Shown here one piece after another: positions 1-7,038 of a stretch of DNA of 23,763 nucleotides (the stretch's first letter is position 1; each line of letters begins with the position of its first letter). The notes below the pieces were generated by a model. It had not been told where the DNA came from, searched no databases, and saw nothing but the letters and a program-made list of their open reading frames with translations. The stretch is from Flavobacteriaceae bacterium UBA2540 (GTDB taxonomy: Bacteria > Bacteroidota > Bacteroidia > Flavobacteriales > Flavobacteriaceae): positions 1-23,763 of the forward strand of contig DDMS01000049.1 in NCBI GenBank assembly GCA_002340765.1, read 5' to 3'. A program made the position numbers and the translations under genes.

Positions 1-26
1 TAAATATAAAAAATTTGATTTTTTCC

Positions 27-260
27 TTATATTAGATGCGACAGAACCAGCATACTTTCAGGAATGATAAATTCACTTCTTCAGCCCATGTTAGAAATAC
101 CTGAAGGCAATTCAACAATTTTTAAAAAATAGATAATACTTCCTGATTTTTGAGCAATTTTGGCAGTCATTTTTGAGGCGCATTCTGATGATTTTGAAAA
201 ATCAATTGTAACTAAAAATTTTCCCACAAATGGCACTTTTTTTAAAAATGAATGGAGTTC
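27..260 (-). pseudogene. Remnant of a universal stress protein (UspA-family) gene
   Basis: Read on the minus strand, one frame from about 260 down to 27 gives a peptide that resembles the first half of a Bacteroidota UspA domain: FLVTIDFSKSSECAS (the usual start is ILVPTDFS), then KIAQKSGSIIYFLKIVELP (compare AKIAKKYNAEIYLLHMLELP), then after an in-frame TGA at 81-83, FIIPESMLVLSHL (compare the VPEAMLFLK segment). No ATG is visible at the proper start, there is a TAA just upstream, an internal stop, a second stop at 27-29, and no second half. It is therefore a decayed fragment and not a working gene. The family match is from memory of typical sequences; a protein search of this frame would settle it. 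Confidence 0.65.
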
Positions 261-294
261 TTAAAAATACAAAAATGAATTGAATTATAATCAA

Positions 295-325
295 TTTGGT
301 AAATCATAAACATTTAGTATATTTG
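295..325 (+). promoter_or_regulatory. Bacteroidota-type promoter for rimP-nusA-infB
   Basis: TTTG at 295-298, 19 bases of spacer, then TATATTTG at 318-325. This matches the Bacteroidota primary sigma factor consensus TTTG-N19-TAnnTTTG exactly. Transcription should begin near 331, leaving a leader of roughly 95 bases before the rimP ATG at 426. Confidence 0.75.
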
Positions 326-354
326 CACCGAAAAATATGGGAAAATGAAAATGA

Positions 355-379
355 AGGGGACTTGGAGTCCCCTCTTTTT
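355..379 (+). terminator. Terminator-like hairpin in the rimP leader (possible attenuator)
   Basis: AGGGGACT (355-362), loop TGG, AGTCCCCT (366-373): eight perfect base pairs, followed by CTTTTT. It is the most GC-rich short segment of the surrounding intergenic DNA. It lies between the predicted transcription start (about 331) and rimP, so it cannot be terminating an upstream plus-strand gene: the only upstream coding trace is a minus-strand remnant. It may attenuate the operon, mark the leader for processing, or terminate a minus-strand transcript (on that strand it is followed by few T residues). Confidence 0.55.
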
Positions 380-425
380 ATATCTAAAGAAGTTATTTTT
401 TTGAGGGTATTTAGTAAAAGTAAAA

Positions 426-890
426 ATGAATCAAGCAAAAGTAAGATATTTAGTTGAAGAGGCATTAGCAGAAAACGAAACATTGTTTCTGATAGATCTT
501 TCAATTTCTGTTAATAACAAAATTAACGTAGTTATTGATGGTGATGAAGGTGTTCCATTAAGTGAATGCATCAGAATTAGTAGAAATGTGGAGCATAATT
601 TAGACAGAGAAGCTGAAGATTTTTCGTTAGAAGTTTCTACTCCAGATATTTCAAAACCAATAAAATTAAAAAGACAATATATAAAAAACATCCAAAGAAT
701 TCTAAAAGCAACCACAATTGCTGATGAAGAAATTGAAGGAATTTTAACAGATGTTACTGACGAAAATATTGTGTTAGTTTGGAGTGCAAGAGAGCCAAAA
801 CTGGAAGGAAAAGGAAAAATGACTGTTGAAAAAACAGCAACTATAAAGTATAAAGATATTAAAGAAGCAAAAGTGAAGATTGTATTTTAA
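426..890 (+). CDS. rimP: Ribosome maturation factor RimP
   Basis: RimP binds the free 30S subunit and helps its late assembly, around the S12 and central pseudoknot region. The 154-residue product has the expected length. The N-terminal alpha/beta domain (about 1-75) carries LFLIDLSISVNNKINVVIDG and LSECIRISRNVEHNLD, and the boundary motif LEVSTPDISKPIKLKRQY is the family's LEVSSPGLDRPL segment. The C-terminal SH3-like barrel (about 85-154) ends in YKDIKEAKVKIVF. The third residue of the usual SSPG turn is changed (STPD), as is common in flavobacteria. The first gene of a rimP-nusA-infB unit, 12 bases before nusA. The ATG at 426 follows an A-rich stretch without a clear Shine-Dalgarno, which is normal for this phylum. 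Confidence 0.95.
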   Translation: MNQAKVRYLVEEALAENETLFLIDLSISVNNKINVVIDGDEGVPLSECIRISRNVEHNLDREAEDFSLEVSTPDISKPIKLKRQYIKNIQRILKATTIADEEIEGILTDVTDENIVLVWSAREPKLEGKGKMTVEKTATIKYKDIKEAKVKIVF

Positions 891-902
891 GAAAATTAGG
901 TA

Positions 903-2156
903 ATGGAAAATATAGCGTTAATTGAATCGTTTTCTGAATTTAAAGATAACAAAAGTATAGACAGAGTAACATTGATGTCTATTTTAGAAGAAGTTTTTAG
1001 AGCAGCTTTGAAAAGAAAGTTTGGCTCTGATGATAATTTTGATATTATTATAAATCCCGATAAGGGAGATTTAGAAATTTGGAGAAATAGAGTTGTGGTT
1101 GCAGATGGAATGTCTGGGGACGATAATGAACAAATAGAACTAAGTGAAGCAAGAAAAATTGAACCTGATTTTGAAATTGGTGAAGATGTTTCTGAGGAAG
1201 TAAAACTGATCGATTTAGGAAGAAGAGCGATTTTAGCTTTGCGCCAAAACTTGATTTCAAAAATTTACGAACACGACAGCACTAATATTTTTAAACAATT
1301 TAAAGATTTAGAAGGCGAATTATATACTGCTGAAGTTCACCACATTCGTCACAATGCAATTATTTTATTAGATGATGATGGGAATGAAATTATATTGCCA
1401 AAAAGCGAACAAATTCGTTCAGATTTTTTTAGGAAAGGAGATTCTGTTAGAGGAGTTGTAAAATCTGTTGAACTCAGAGGAAACAAACCTTCAATTATTT
1501 TATCAAGAACTTCCCCATTATTTTTAACTAAATTATTCGAACAAGAAATTCCAGAAGTTTTTGACGGATTAATTACAGTTGAAGGTGTTGCAAGAATTCC
1601 TGGCGAAAAAGCTAAAGTAGCTGTTGATTCTTATGATGATAGAATAGATCCTGTTGGAGCTTGTGTTGGTGTGAAAGGTTCAAGAATTCATGGAATTGTT
1701 CGTGAATTAGGAAACGAAAATATTGATGTAATCAATTACACAAAAAACGAACAATTATACATTGCTAGAGCTTTGAGTCCTGCAAAAGTAACTTCTATGG
1801 AAATAGAAAAATATGAATCTGAAAAAAATGGAAAAAAAGGTCGCGTAAAAGTGCTTTTAAAACCAGAAGAAGTTTCAAAAGCTATTGGAAAAGGTGGAGT
1901 AAACATTCGCTTAGCAAGTGAATTAACAGGTTATGAAATCGATGTTCAAAGAGAAGGTGTTGAAGAAGATGTTGAGTTAACAGAATTTGGTGATGAAATT
2001 GAAGGATGGATTATTCAAGAATTAAAAAGCATAGGATTAGACACCGCAAGAAGTGTTTTAGAAACTTCTGTTGCTGAATTGGTAAAAAGAACTGATCTAG
2101 AAGAAGAAACAATATTAGATGTTCAAAGAATTTTGAAAGAAGAATTCGAGGATTAA
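903..2156 (+). CDS. nusA: Transcription termination/antitermination factor NusA
   Basis: NusA binds RNA polymerase and nascent RNA, promotes pausing and hairpin-dependent termination, and takes part in antitermination of rRNA operons. In the 417-residue product I see the N-terminal polymerase-binding domain (about 1-125), an S1 domain (about 135-203, from GELYTAEVHHI to SIILSRT), and two KH domains with GxxG loops GVKG (256-259) and GKGG (329-332). After residue 365 there is only a short tail with LDTARSVLETS; the acidic C-terminal repeats of proteobacterial NusA are absent, as usual in Bacteroidota. Second gene of the unit; followed by 62 non-coding bases holding an imperfect hairpin, then infB. 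Confidence 0.97.
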   Translation: MENIALIESFSEFKDNKSIDRVTLMSILEEVFRAALKRKFGSDDNFDIIINPDKGDLEIWRNRVVVADGMSGDDNEQIELSEARKIEPDFEIGEDVSEEVKLIDLGRRAILALRQNLISKIYEHDSTNIFKQFKDLEGELYTAEVHHIRHNAIILLDDDGNEIILPKSEQIRSDFFRKGDSVRGVVKSVELRGNKPSIILSRTSPLFLTKLFEQEIPEVFDGLITVEGVARIPGEKAKVAVDSYDDRIDPVGACVGVKGSRIHGIVRELGNENIDVINYTKNEQLYIARALSPAKVTSMEIEKYESEKNGKKGRVKVLLKPEEVSKAIGKGGVNIRLASELTGYEIDVQREGVEEDVELTEFGDEIEGWIIQELKSIGLDTARSVLETSVAELVKRTDLEEETILDVQRILKEEFED

Positions 2157-2161
2157 TCTAA

Positions 2162-2192
2162 AAAACATATGCAATTAGAAAGCATATTTTTT
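2162..2192 (+). other. Imperfect hairpin with T-rich 3' arm between nusA and infB
   Basis: AAAA C ATATGC (2162-2172), nine-base loop, GCATAT T TTTT (2182-2192): ten pairs with one C-T mismatch, ending in T residues. All pairs but the two G-C pairs are A-T, so it is weak. It could be a partial terminator that lowers infB relative to nusA, or an RNA processing site. It may also be chance in such AT-rich DNA. Confidence 0.35.
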
Positions 2193-2218
2193 AAATTTTA
2201 AAGGTTAAAAAAAAATAT

Positions 2219-5056
2219 ATGTCTGAAGACAAAACAATGAGGCTTAACAGTGTTTTAAGGGAGTTAAACATTTCTCTTGATAGAGCTGTGGAATTTTTAG
2301 CAAAAAACGGTCACGAAATCGAAGCAAGACCAACCACTAAAATTTCACAAGACACATATCAAGTACTTCTTGACGGCTTTGAAACAGATGCTAGCAAAAA
2401 AGCAGCATCAAAAGAAGTTGGTGAGGAAAAACGCAAAGAGAAAGAGGCAATTCGTTTTGAAATTGAAGCAAAACTCGAAAAGAAACGTGTTGAAGATGCA
2501 AAAAAAGAAGAGGAAGTTTTAAGAGTAAAAGCTGATAAATTTGAGTTTAAAACAGTTGGTAAAATTGATTTAAATAAATTTGAGAAAAGTACTGAAGTCA
2601 ACAAAGTTCATATAGAAGAACAACCTATTGAAGTCCCAAAACAAGTTATTAAAACAAAAGAGGAAATTATTGAGGTAAAAAAAGAGGTAGTTGAAAAGAA
2701 AAAAGAAGAAATCTTTGTTGGGACTAAAAACTTAGAACAGCCTATTGTTAAGACTTCAAAACCATCTAAAATTCAAGAAAAAGGCTATGAAGTTGTTGAG
2801 GAAATAGTTGAAATTACTGCCGAAAATGCAGAACCAATTTTGACTCAGTATAAAAAATTAGATGGCCCTAAAATGACAGGTCAAACAGTTGATTTAAAGC
2901 AATTTGAAAGACCAAAAAAGAAAAACCCTGAGGTAAAAAAAGAAACTCCTGCAGATGTCAGAAAAAAACGCAAACGCATCACTAAACAAGGAACGAATGA
3001 ACCAAATATTAGATCTCAAGAAAATAGTAGCAGACCAAATCAACCAAACCAATCAAATCAGGGAGGTCAAAGAAGTCAACCTGGACAAGGAAATAATAGA
3101 CCACCAAGTCCATTTAGACCAAGAGCAACTCAAGCTCCAATTAAAAAAGAAGACACTACAGAAGCTGACATTCAAAAGCAAGTAAGAGAAACCTTAGAAA
3201 AACTTCAGGGAAAATCTAGCAGAGGAAAAGGAGCAAAATATAGAAGAAATAAACGTGATGCCCACAGAGAACAATCTGAAGCAGAACAAGAGGCGCAAGC
3301 ACTTGATAGCAAAATTCTGAAAGTCACTGAATTTGTAACCGTAAGTGAAGTTGCAACCATGATGGATGTTCCTGTAACTCAAATTATTTCTGCATGCATG
3401 TCACTAGGTATGATGGTTACTATGAATCAACGTTTAGACGCTGAAACATTAGTGATTGTGGCTGAAGAATTTGATCATAAGGTAGAATTTGTTGGAGCAG
3501 CAGTTGAAGAATCAATAGAAACTATTGAAGACAATCTCGAAGATTTAATCACTCGCGCACCTATTGTTACAGTAATGGGACACGTAGATCACGGAAAAAC
3601 ATCCTTATTAGATTATATTAGAAAAGCAAACGTAATTGATGGTGAAAGTGGAGGAATTACGCAACACATTGGAGCATACGCAGTAAAAGTTGGTGATCAA
3701 AAAATTGCTTTTTTAGATACGCCTGGTCACGAGGCATTTACTGCAATGCGAGCACGTGGAGCACAAATTACGGATTTAGTAATTATTGTTGTTGCTGCTG
3801 ATGATGATGTAATGCCACAAACCAAAGAAGCTATATCTCACGCACAAGCTGCTGCAGTTCCTATTATTTTTGCAATCAACAAAATTGACAAACCCAATGC
3901 AAATCCGGATAATGTAAAAACACAATTATCTGCCATGAATTTGTTGATTGAAGAATGGGGAGGAAATATTCAATCTCATGATATTTCAGCAAAAACAGGA
4001 CAAGGTGTAGAAGAATTACTTGAAAAAGTATTATTGGAAGCTGAAGTTTTAGAATTGAAAGCAAATCCAAATAAAAATGCAAAAGGAACAGTTGTAGAAG
4101 CGCAATTAGACAAAGGTCGTGGATATGTAACCACTATTTTAGTTCAAGCTGGAACATTAAAAGTTGGAGATTATTTATTAGCTGGAAAAAACAGTGGTAA
4201 AGTAAAAGCCATGTTTGATGATAAAGGAGTTAAACTTAAAGTAGCAGGCCCTTCAACACCAGTATCAGTTTTAGGATTGGATGGAGCTCCACAAGCAGGT
4301 GATAAATTTGTTGTTTTTGATGATGAGCGTGAAGCTAAACAAATTGCTGCAAAAAGGTCACAATTGCAAAGAGAACAGTCTGTAAGAACTCAAAAAACAT
4401 TGACACTTGCCGAAATTGGACGAAGAATTGCTTTGGGAGATTTCAAAGAGTTAAATATTATTTTAAAAGGAGACGTAGATGGTTCAGTAGAAGCATTAGC
4501 AGATTCTTTCCAAAAACTATCAACAGAAGAAATTCAAATCAATATTTTACATAAAGGTGTTGGAGCCATCACAGAAAGTGACGTTTTATTAGCGACAGCT
4601 TCTGACGCAATTATTGTTGGATTCAATGTTCGTCCTCAAGGAAATGCAAGAACAATTGCTGATAGAGAAGAAGTTGATATCAGAACATATTCAATTATTT
4701 ATGATGCTATCAATGATTTAAAAGATGCAATGGAAGGCATGCTTTCTCCTGAAATGAGAGAAGAAATAAGCGGAAATGTTGAAATCAGAGAAGTATATAA
4801 AATTTCTAAAGTAGGAAATATTGCTGGCTGTATGGTAATATCTGGGAAAATATTCAGAGACTCATTAATCAGAATTATAAGACAAGGTATTGTAGTTCAT
4901 CAAGGAACTTTATCCTCATTAAAAAGGTTTAAAGACGATGTAAAAGAGGTTGCCAAAGGATATGATTGTGGTTTACAAATCAAAAATTACAACGATATTG
5001 AAGAAGGTGATTTAATTGAATCTTACAAAGAAGTTGCTGTTAAAAAGAAACTTTAA
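2219..5056 (+). CDS. infB: Translation initiation factor IF-2
   Basis: IF-2 is the GTPase that brings initiator fMet-tRNA to the 30S subunit and drives 50S joining. The 945-residue protein begins with an IF2_N module (about 1-55, RLNSVLRELNISLDRAVEFL), then a long charged Lys/Glu linker with an Asn/Gln/Pro/Gly-rich stretch (about 265-305), a second N-domain (about 365-435, TVSEVATMMDVPVTQIISAC), and the GTPase domain with G1 GHVDHGKT (454-461), G3 DTPGH (500-504) and G4 NKID (554-557). Domains II, III and the tRNA-binding C-terminal barrel follow, ending EVAVKKKL. All key motifs are intact. Third gene of the rimP-nusA-infB unit. No convincing terminator is visible in the 33 bases before the convergent SPOR gene. 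Confidence 0.98.
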   Translation: MSEDKTMRLNSVLRELNISLDRAVEFLAKNGHEIEARPTTKISQDTYQVLLDGFETDASKKAASKEVGEEKRKEKEAIRFEIEAKLEKKRVEDAKKEEEVLRVKADKFEFKTVGKIDLNKFEKSTEVNKVHIEEQPIEVPKQVIKTKEEIIEVKKEVVEKKKEEIFVGTKNLEQPIVKTSKPSKIQEKGYEVVEEIVEITAENAEPILTQYKKLDGPKMTGQTVDLKQFERPKKKNPEVKKETPADVRKKRKRITKQGTNEPNIRSQENSSRPNQPNQSNQGGQRSQPGQGNNRPPSPFRPRATQAPIKKEDTTEADIQKQVRETLEKLQGKSSRGKGAKYRRNKRDAHREQSEAEQEAQALDSKILKVTEFVTVSEVATMMDVPVTQIISACMSLGMMVTMNQRLDAETLVIVAEEFDHKVEFVGAAVEESIETIEDNLEDLITRAPIVTVMGHVDHGKTSLLDYIRKANVIDGESGGITQHIGAYAVKVGDQKIAFLDTPGHEAFTAMRARGAQITDLVIIVVAADDDVMPQTKEAISHAQAAAVPIIFAINKIDKPNANPDNVKTQLSAMNLLIEEWGGNIQSHDISAKTGQGVEELLEKVLLEAEVLELKANPNKNAKGTVVEAQLDKGRGYVTTILVQAGTLKVGDYLLAGKNSGKVKAMFDDKGVKLKVAGPSTPVSVLGLDGAPQAGDKFVVFDDEREAKQIAAKRSQLQREQSVRTQKTLTLAEIGRRIALGDFKELNIILKGDVDGSVEALADSFQKLSTEEIQINILHKGVGAITESDVLLATASDAIIVGFNVRPQGNARTIADREEVDIRTYSIIYDAINDLKDAMEGMLSPEMREEISGNVEIREVYKISKVGNIAGCMVISGKIFRDSLIRIIRQGIVVHQGTLSSLKRFKDDVKEVAKGYDCGLQIKNYNDIEEGDLIESYKEVAVKKKL

Positions 5057-5089
5057 TAGTTTTTTTTATTTTAGTAATTAGTTTGAATA

Positions 5090-5458
5090 TTATTTCCCAA
5101 CAGAAACGACAATCAATCCCGAAAACTGATTTGAAAAATTCATCAATGCTTTATCTGCTTCCAATTTAGTTTTATAATTTCCAACTTGAACTTTCCAATA
5201 AGGTTGGTCGTAGCTTAATTTTGTATAAACATCTGGGAAAGTTGATGAAAATCTGTTTTGAGAGTTTCTTGCACTATTTTCCTCGCCATAAAAAATCTGA
5301 ATTCTATAACCAAAACCAACATCTTTATTAAAAACTCTTTTTTTGGCAATTAAATTTTTAATTTGAGGGCTTAAATTTGTGTTGTTTTGGGCTGAAATAT
5401 TATCCAAACCAAGAATCAATAATAATCCAAAAGACAAATAAAAATAAATAGATTTCAC
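5090..5458 (-). CDS. Exported SPOR-domain protein
   Basis: A 122-residue protein with a signal peptide (about 1-23: MKSIYFYLSFGLLLILGL, ending near ISAQ) and a single SPOR domain over about 48-122. The SPOR hallmarks are the two repeated halves, GFGYRIQIFYGE and YWKVQVGNYKTKLEADKAL, closing with GLIVVSVGK. SPOR domains bind peptidoglycan stripped of stem peptides, so this is likely a periplasmic envelope protein. It is placed alone between infB and the ACIII operon, convergent with the first and divergent from the second. Its specific role is not known. The ATG at 5456-5458 is the only start that includes the whole signal peptide. Confidence 0.85.
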   Translation of the reverse strand: MKSIYFYLSFGLLLILGLDNISAQNNTNLSPQIKNLIAKKRVFNKDVGFGYRIQIFYGEENSARNSQNRFSSTFPDVYTKLSYDQPYWKVQVGNYKTKLEADKALMNFSNQFSGLIVVSVGK

Positions 5459-5474
5459 AAGATATTAATTTAGA

Positions 5475-5482
5475 CAAAAGTA
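5475..5482 (-). promoter_or_regulatory. Candidate -7 element for the SPOR gene
   Basis: On the minus strand TACTTTTG matches TAnnTTTG, 16 bases before the ATG. I do not see a good TTTG at the -33 position, so this is a partial match. Confidence 0.4.
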
Positions 5483-5559
5483 ATAACAACTTTCTAAAAA
5501 ATATCTTAAAAAACATTATTTAGAATTATTATAAATTAATGTTTAGCTTCTATTCCTAT

Positions 5560-5590
5560 TTTTAAAATTTGTCAATAAGCACTACTTTTG
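5560..5590 (+). promoter_or_regulatory. Candidate promoter of the act-cox operon
   Basis: TACTTTTG at 5583-5590 matches the -7 element TAnnTTTG. At 5560-5563, 19 bases upstream, there is TTTT instead of TTTG. Transcription should start near 5596. The region 5459-5654 otherwise holds only this promoter, the divergent one for the SPOR gene, and the hairpin at 5599-5618. Confidence 0.55.
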
Positions 5591-5598
5591 TGCGACTA

Positions 5599-5618
5599 TT
5601 CAAAAAGCGTTTTTTGAA
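5599..5618 (+). other. Hairpin at the predicted 5' end of the act-cox mRNA
   Basis: TTCAAAAA (5599-5606), loop GCGT, TTTTTGAA (5611-5618): eight perfect pairs. It begins within a few bases of the predicted transcription start, so it would sit at the extreme 5' end of the transcript, where such stems often protect mRNA from decay. It has no T tract after it, so it is not a terminator. Confidence 0.4.
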
Positions 5619-5654
5619 CCATTTTATACACGACACTAAAAATAGTTTGTAAAT

Positions 5655-6962
5655 ATGAAAAGTGTAGCATTACACAGTAAACGAACCCTAGTTTTTTTTA
5701 AGAGTTTTACAATCATACTGTTTTTCGCATTTAGCCTATCTTCTTTTTCCCAAGAAGTAGATGAAGCACGCCAAAAAGAAGGTAGAAATCTTTATAAATC
5801 ATTATGTGCGTCTTGTCACAAATTAGACAAAAAATTGGTTGGTCCTGCATTAGGAAATATAGAAACAAGGAGAGATCGTGAATGGTTGTATAAATGGATA
5901 AGAAACAATGCAGAGCTAAGAGCTTCAGGCGATAGAGATGCTATCGCTGTTTATGAAGAATATAATGGCGCTGCGATGTCTGCTTTCCCTCAGTTAACGG
6001 ATAAAAATATTGATGACATTTTATATTATACAACTGTTGGTGATCCAAAACCAAAAGTAGCTGAAGTGACTGCTGATGCAATCCCATCAGGAGGAACAAC
6101 TTCCTCAGCTCCAAGTTGGTTGATTTATGTCCTGGCAGCTGCAATTGTTGTTGCTTTCTTGATGATTGCAAGTTTGTTGAAACAAGTAAATGAACTTAAA
6201 GGAAATAAAGCTCCAGAAATAAAATCAGAAATAAAAAGAGATTTGAAAGAACTTTGGGAAGGCGTTAAAGAAAATACATTCTTAAAAATTACCTCAATAA
6301 TTTTCTTATTATTATTGTCTGCATACATTGGTTTTGGAACTTTGTTTAAAGTTGGTGTTGACCAAGGATATTCCCCTTTGCAACCAATTGCTTTTTCTCA
6401 CAAAATTCACTCAGGAGATAATAAAATTGATTGTCAATACTGTCATTCATCAGCAAAACACAGTAAGCACTCTGGAATTCCATCAGTGAATGTTTGTATG
6501 AATTGTCATGAAAACATTGCTGAAGTTGCTGAGGGAACAGTTGTTGAATGGGATGGTGTAACTTATGGAAAAGCAGAGTTAGATAAAGAAATTGCAAAAG
6601 TTTATAAAGCTGCTGGTTGGGATCCTGAAGCTTTAGAATATACGGGAAATACCAAGCCAATAAAATGGATTCGTATTCACAATTTACCTGACCATGTATA
6701 CTTTAACCACTCACAACATGTTAAAGTCGGTGGTTTAGAATGTCAAAATTGTCATGGTCCTGTTGAAGAAATGGATGAGATGTATCAATTTTCTCCTTTA
6801 ACTATGGGATGGTGTATAAATTGTCATAGAGAAACAAAAGTGGATTTGAAAGGAACAGAGTACTATGACAAAATTCATCAAGAGTTGGCTAAAAAATATA
6901 ATGTAGAACAAGTTTCTGTTGCTCAACTTGGAGGACTAGAGTGTGGAAAATGTCATTATTAA
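5655..6962 (+). CDS. actA: ACIII subunit ActA, multihaem cytochrome c
   Basis: Electron-transfer subunit of alternative complex III, the menaquinol:electron acceptor oxidoreductase that replaces bc1 in many Bacteroidota. The 435-residue protein has a signal-like N-terminus (about 14-32), a single-haem cytochrome c domain (C51-H55, CASCH, with M108 in GAAMSAFPQL as probable axial ligand), two membrane helices (about 155-175 and 211-231), and a C-terminal cytochrome c3-like region with five sites: 260-264 CQYCH, 281-285 CMNCH, 363-367 CQNCH, 387-391 CINCH, 430-434 CGKCH. That makes six haem c sites against the five of the core pentahaem domain. First gene of the operon, 76 bases before actB. 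Both N- and C-terminal haem domains should face the periplasm, but two helices plus a signal sequence leave the topology to be checked. Confidence 0.93.
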   Translation: MKSVALHSKRTLVFFKSFTIILFFAFSLSSFSQEVDEARQKEGRNLYKSLCASCHKLDKKLVGPALGNIETRRDREWLYKWIRNNAELRASGDRDAIAVYEEYNGAAMSAFPQLTDKNIDDILYYTTVGDPKPKVAEVTADAIPSGGTTSSAPSWLIYVLAAAIVVAFLMIASLLKQVNELKGNKAPEIKSEIKRDLKELWEGVKENTFLKITSIIFLLLLSAYIGFGTLFKVGVDQGYSPLQPIAFSHKIHSGDNKIDCQYCHSSAKHSKHSGIPSVNVCMNCHENIAEVAEGTVVEWDGVTYGKAELDKEIAKVYKAAGWDPEALEYTGNTKPIKWIRIHNLPDHVYFNHSQHVKVGGLECQNCHGPVEEMDEMYQFSPLTMGWCINCHRETKVDLKGTEYYDKIHQELAKKYNVEQVSVAQLGGLECGKCHY

Positions 6963-6996
6963 TCAATCAATAAAACTAGCTTTTAGTCCTAGCATA

Positions 6997-7038
6997 AAAA
7001 CTATTAACTAAAAACTAAAAACTAATAACTAAAAATAA
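6997..7038 (+). repeat. Six-unit degenerate heptamer repeat between actA and actB
   Basis: Consecutive 7-base units running up to the actB ATG: AAAACTA, TTAACTA, AAAACTA, AAAACTA, ATAACTA, AAAATAA. The array fills most of the 76-base gap and includes the place where a ribosome binding site would be. It has no stem-forming potential. It may act as an A-rich translation enhancer for actB or may simply be slippage-prone sequence; similar ACTAAAA runs are common in flavobacterial intergenic DNA. Confidence 0.7.

Noticed and set aside
356..379. Leader hairpin as the terminator of an upstream plus-strand gene
   Set aside because: No plus-strand gene lies upstream in the window, and the promoter at 295-325 is between the hairpin and any such gene.
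304..504. Minus-strand open frame of 66 codons across the rimP promoter and start
   Set aside because: It overlaps a strong plus-strand promoter, the leader hairpin and the rimP start, and its translation is Leu/Ser-rich with no family character.
2955..3185. Plus-strand 76-codon frame inside infB
   Set aside because: It is a shadow of the Asn/Gln-rich linker of IF-2 in the next frame.
6997..7038. CRISPR-like or iteron-like array between actA and actB
   Set aside because: Units are only 7 bases, contiguous and degenerate, with no spacers and no replication gene nearby.
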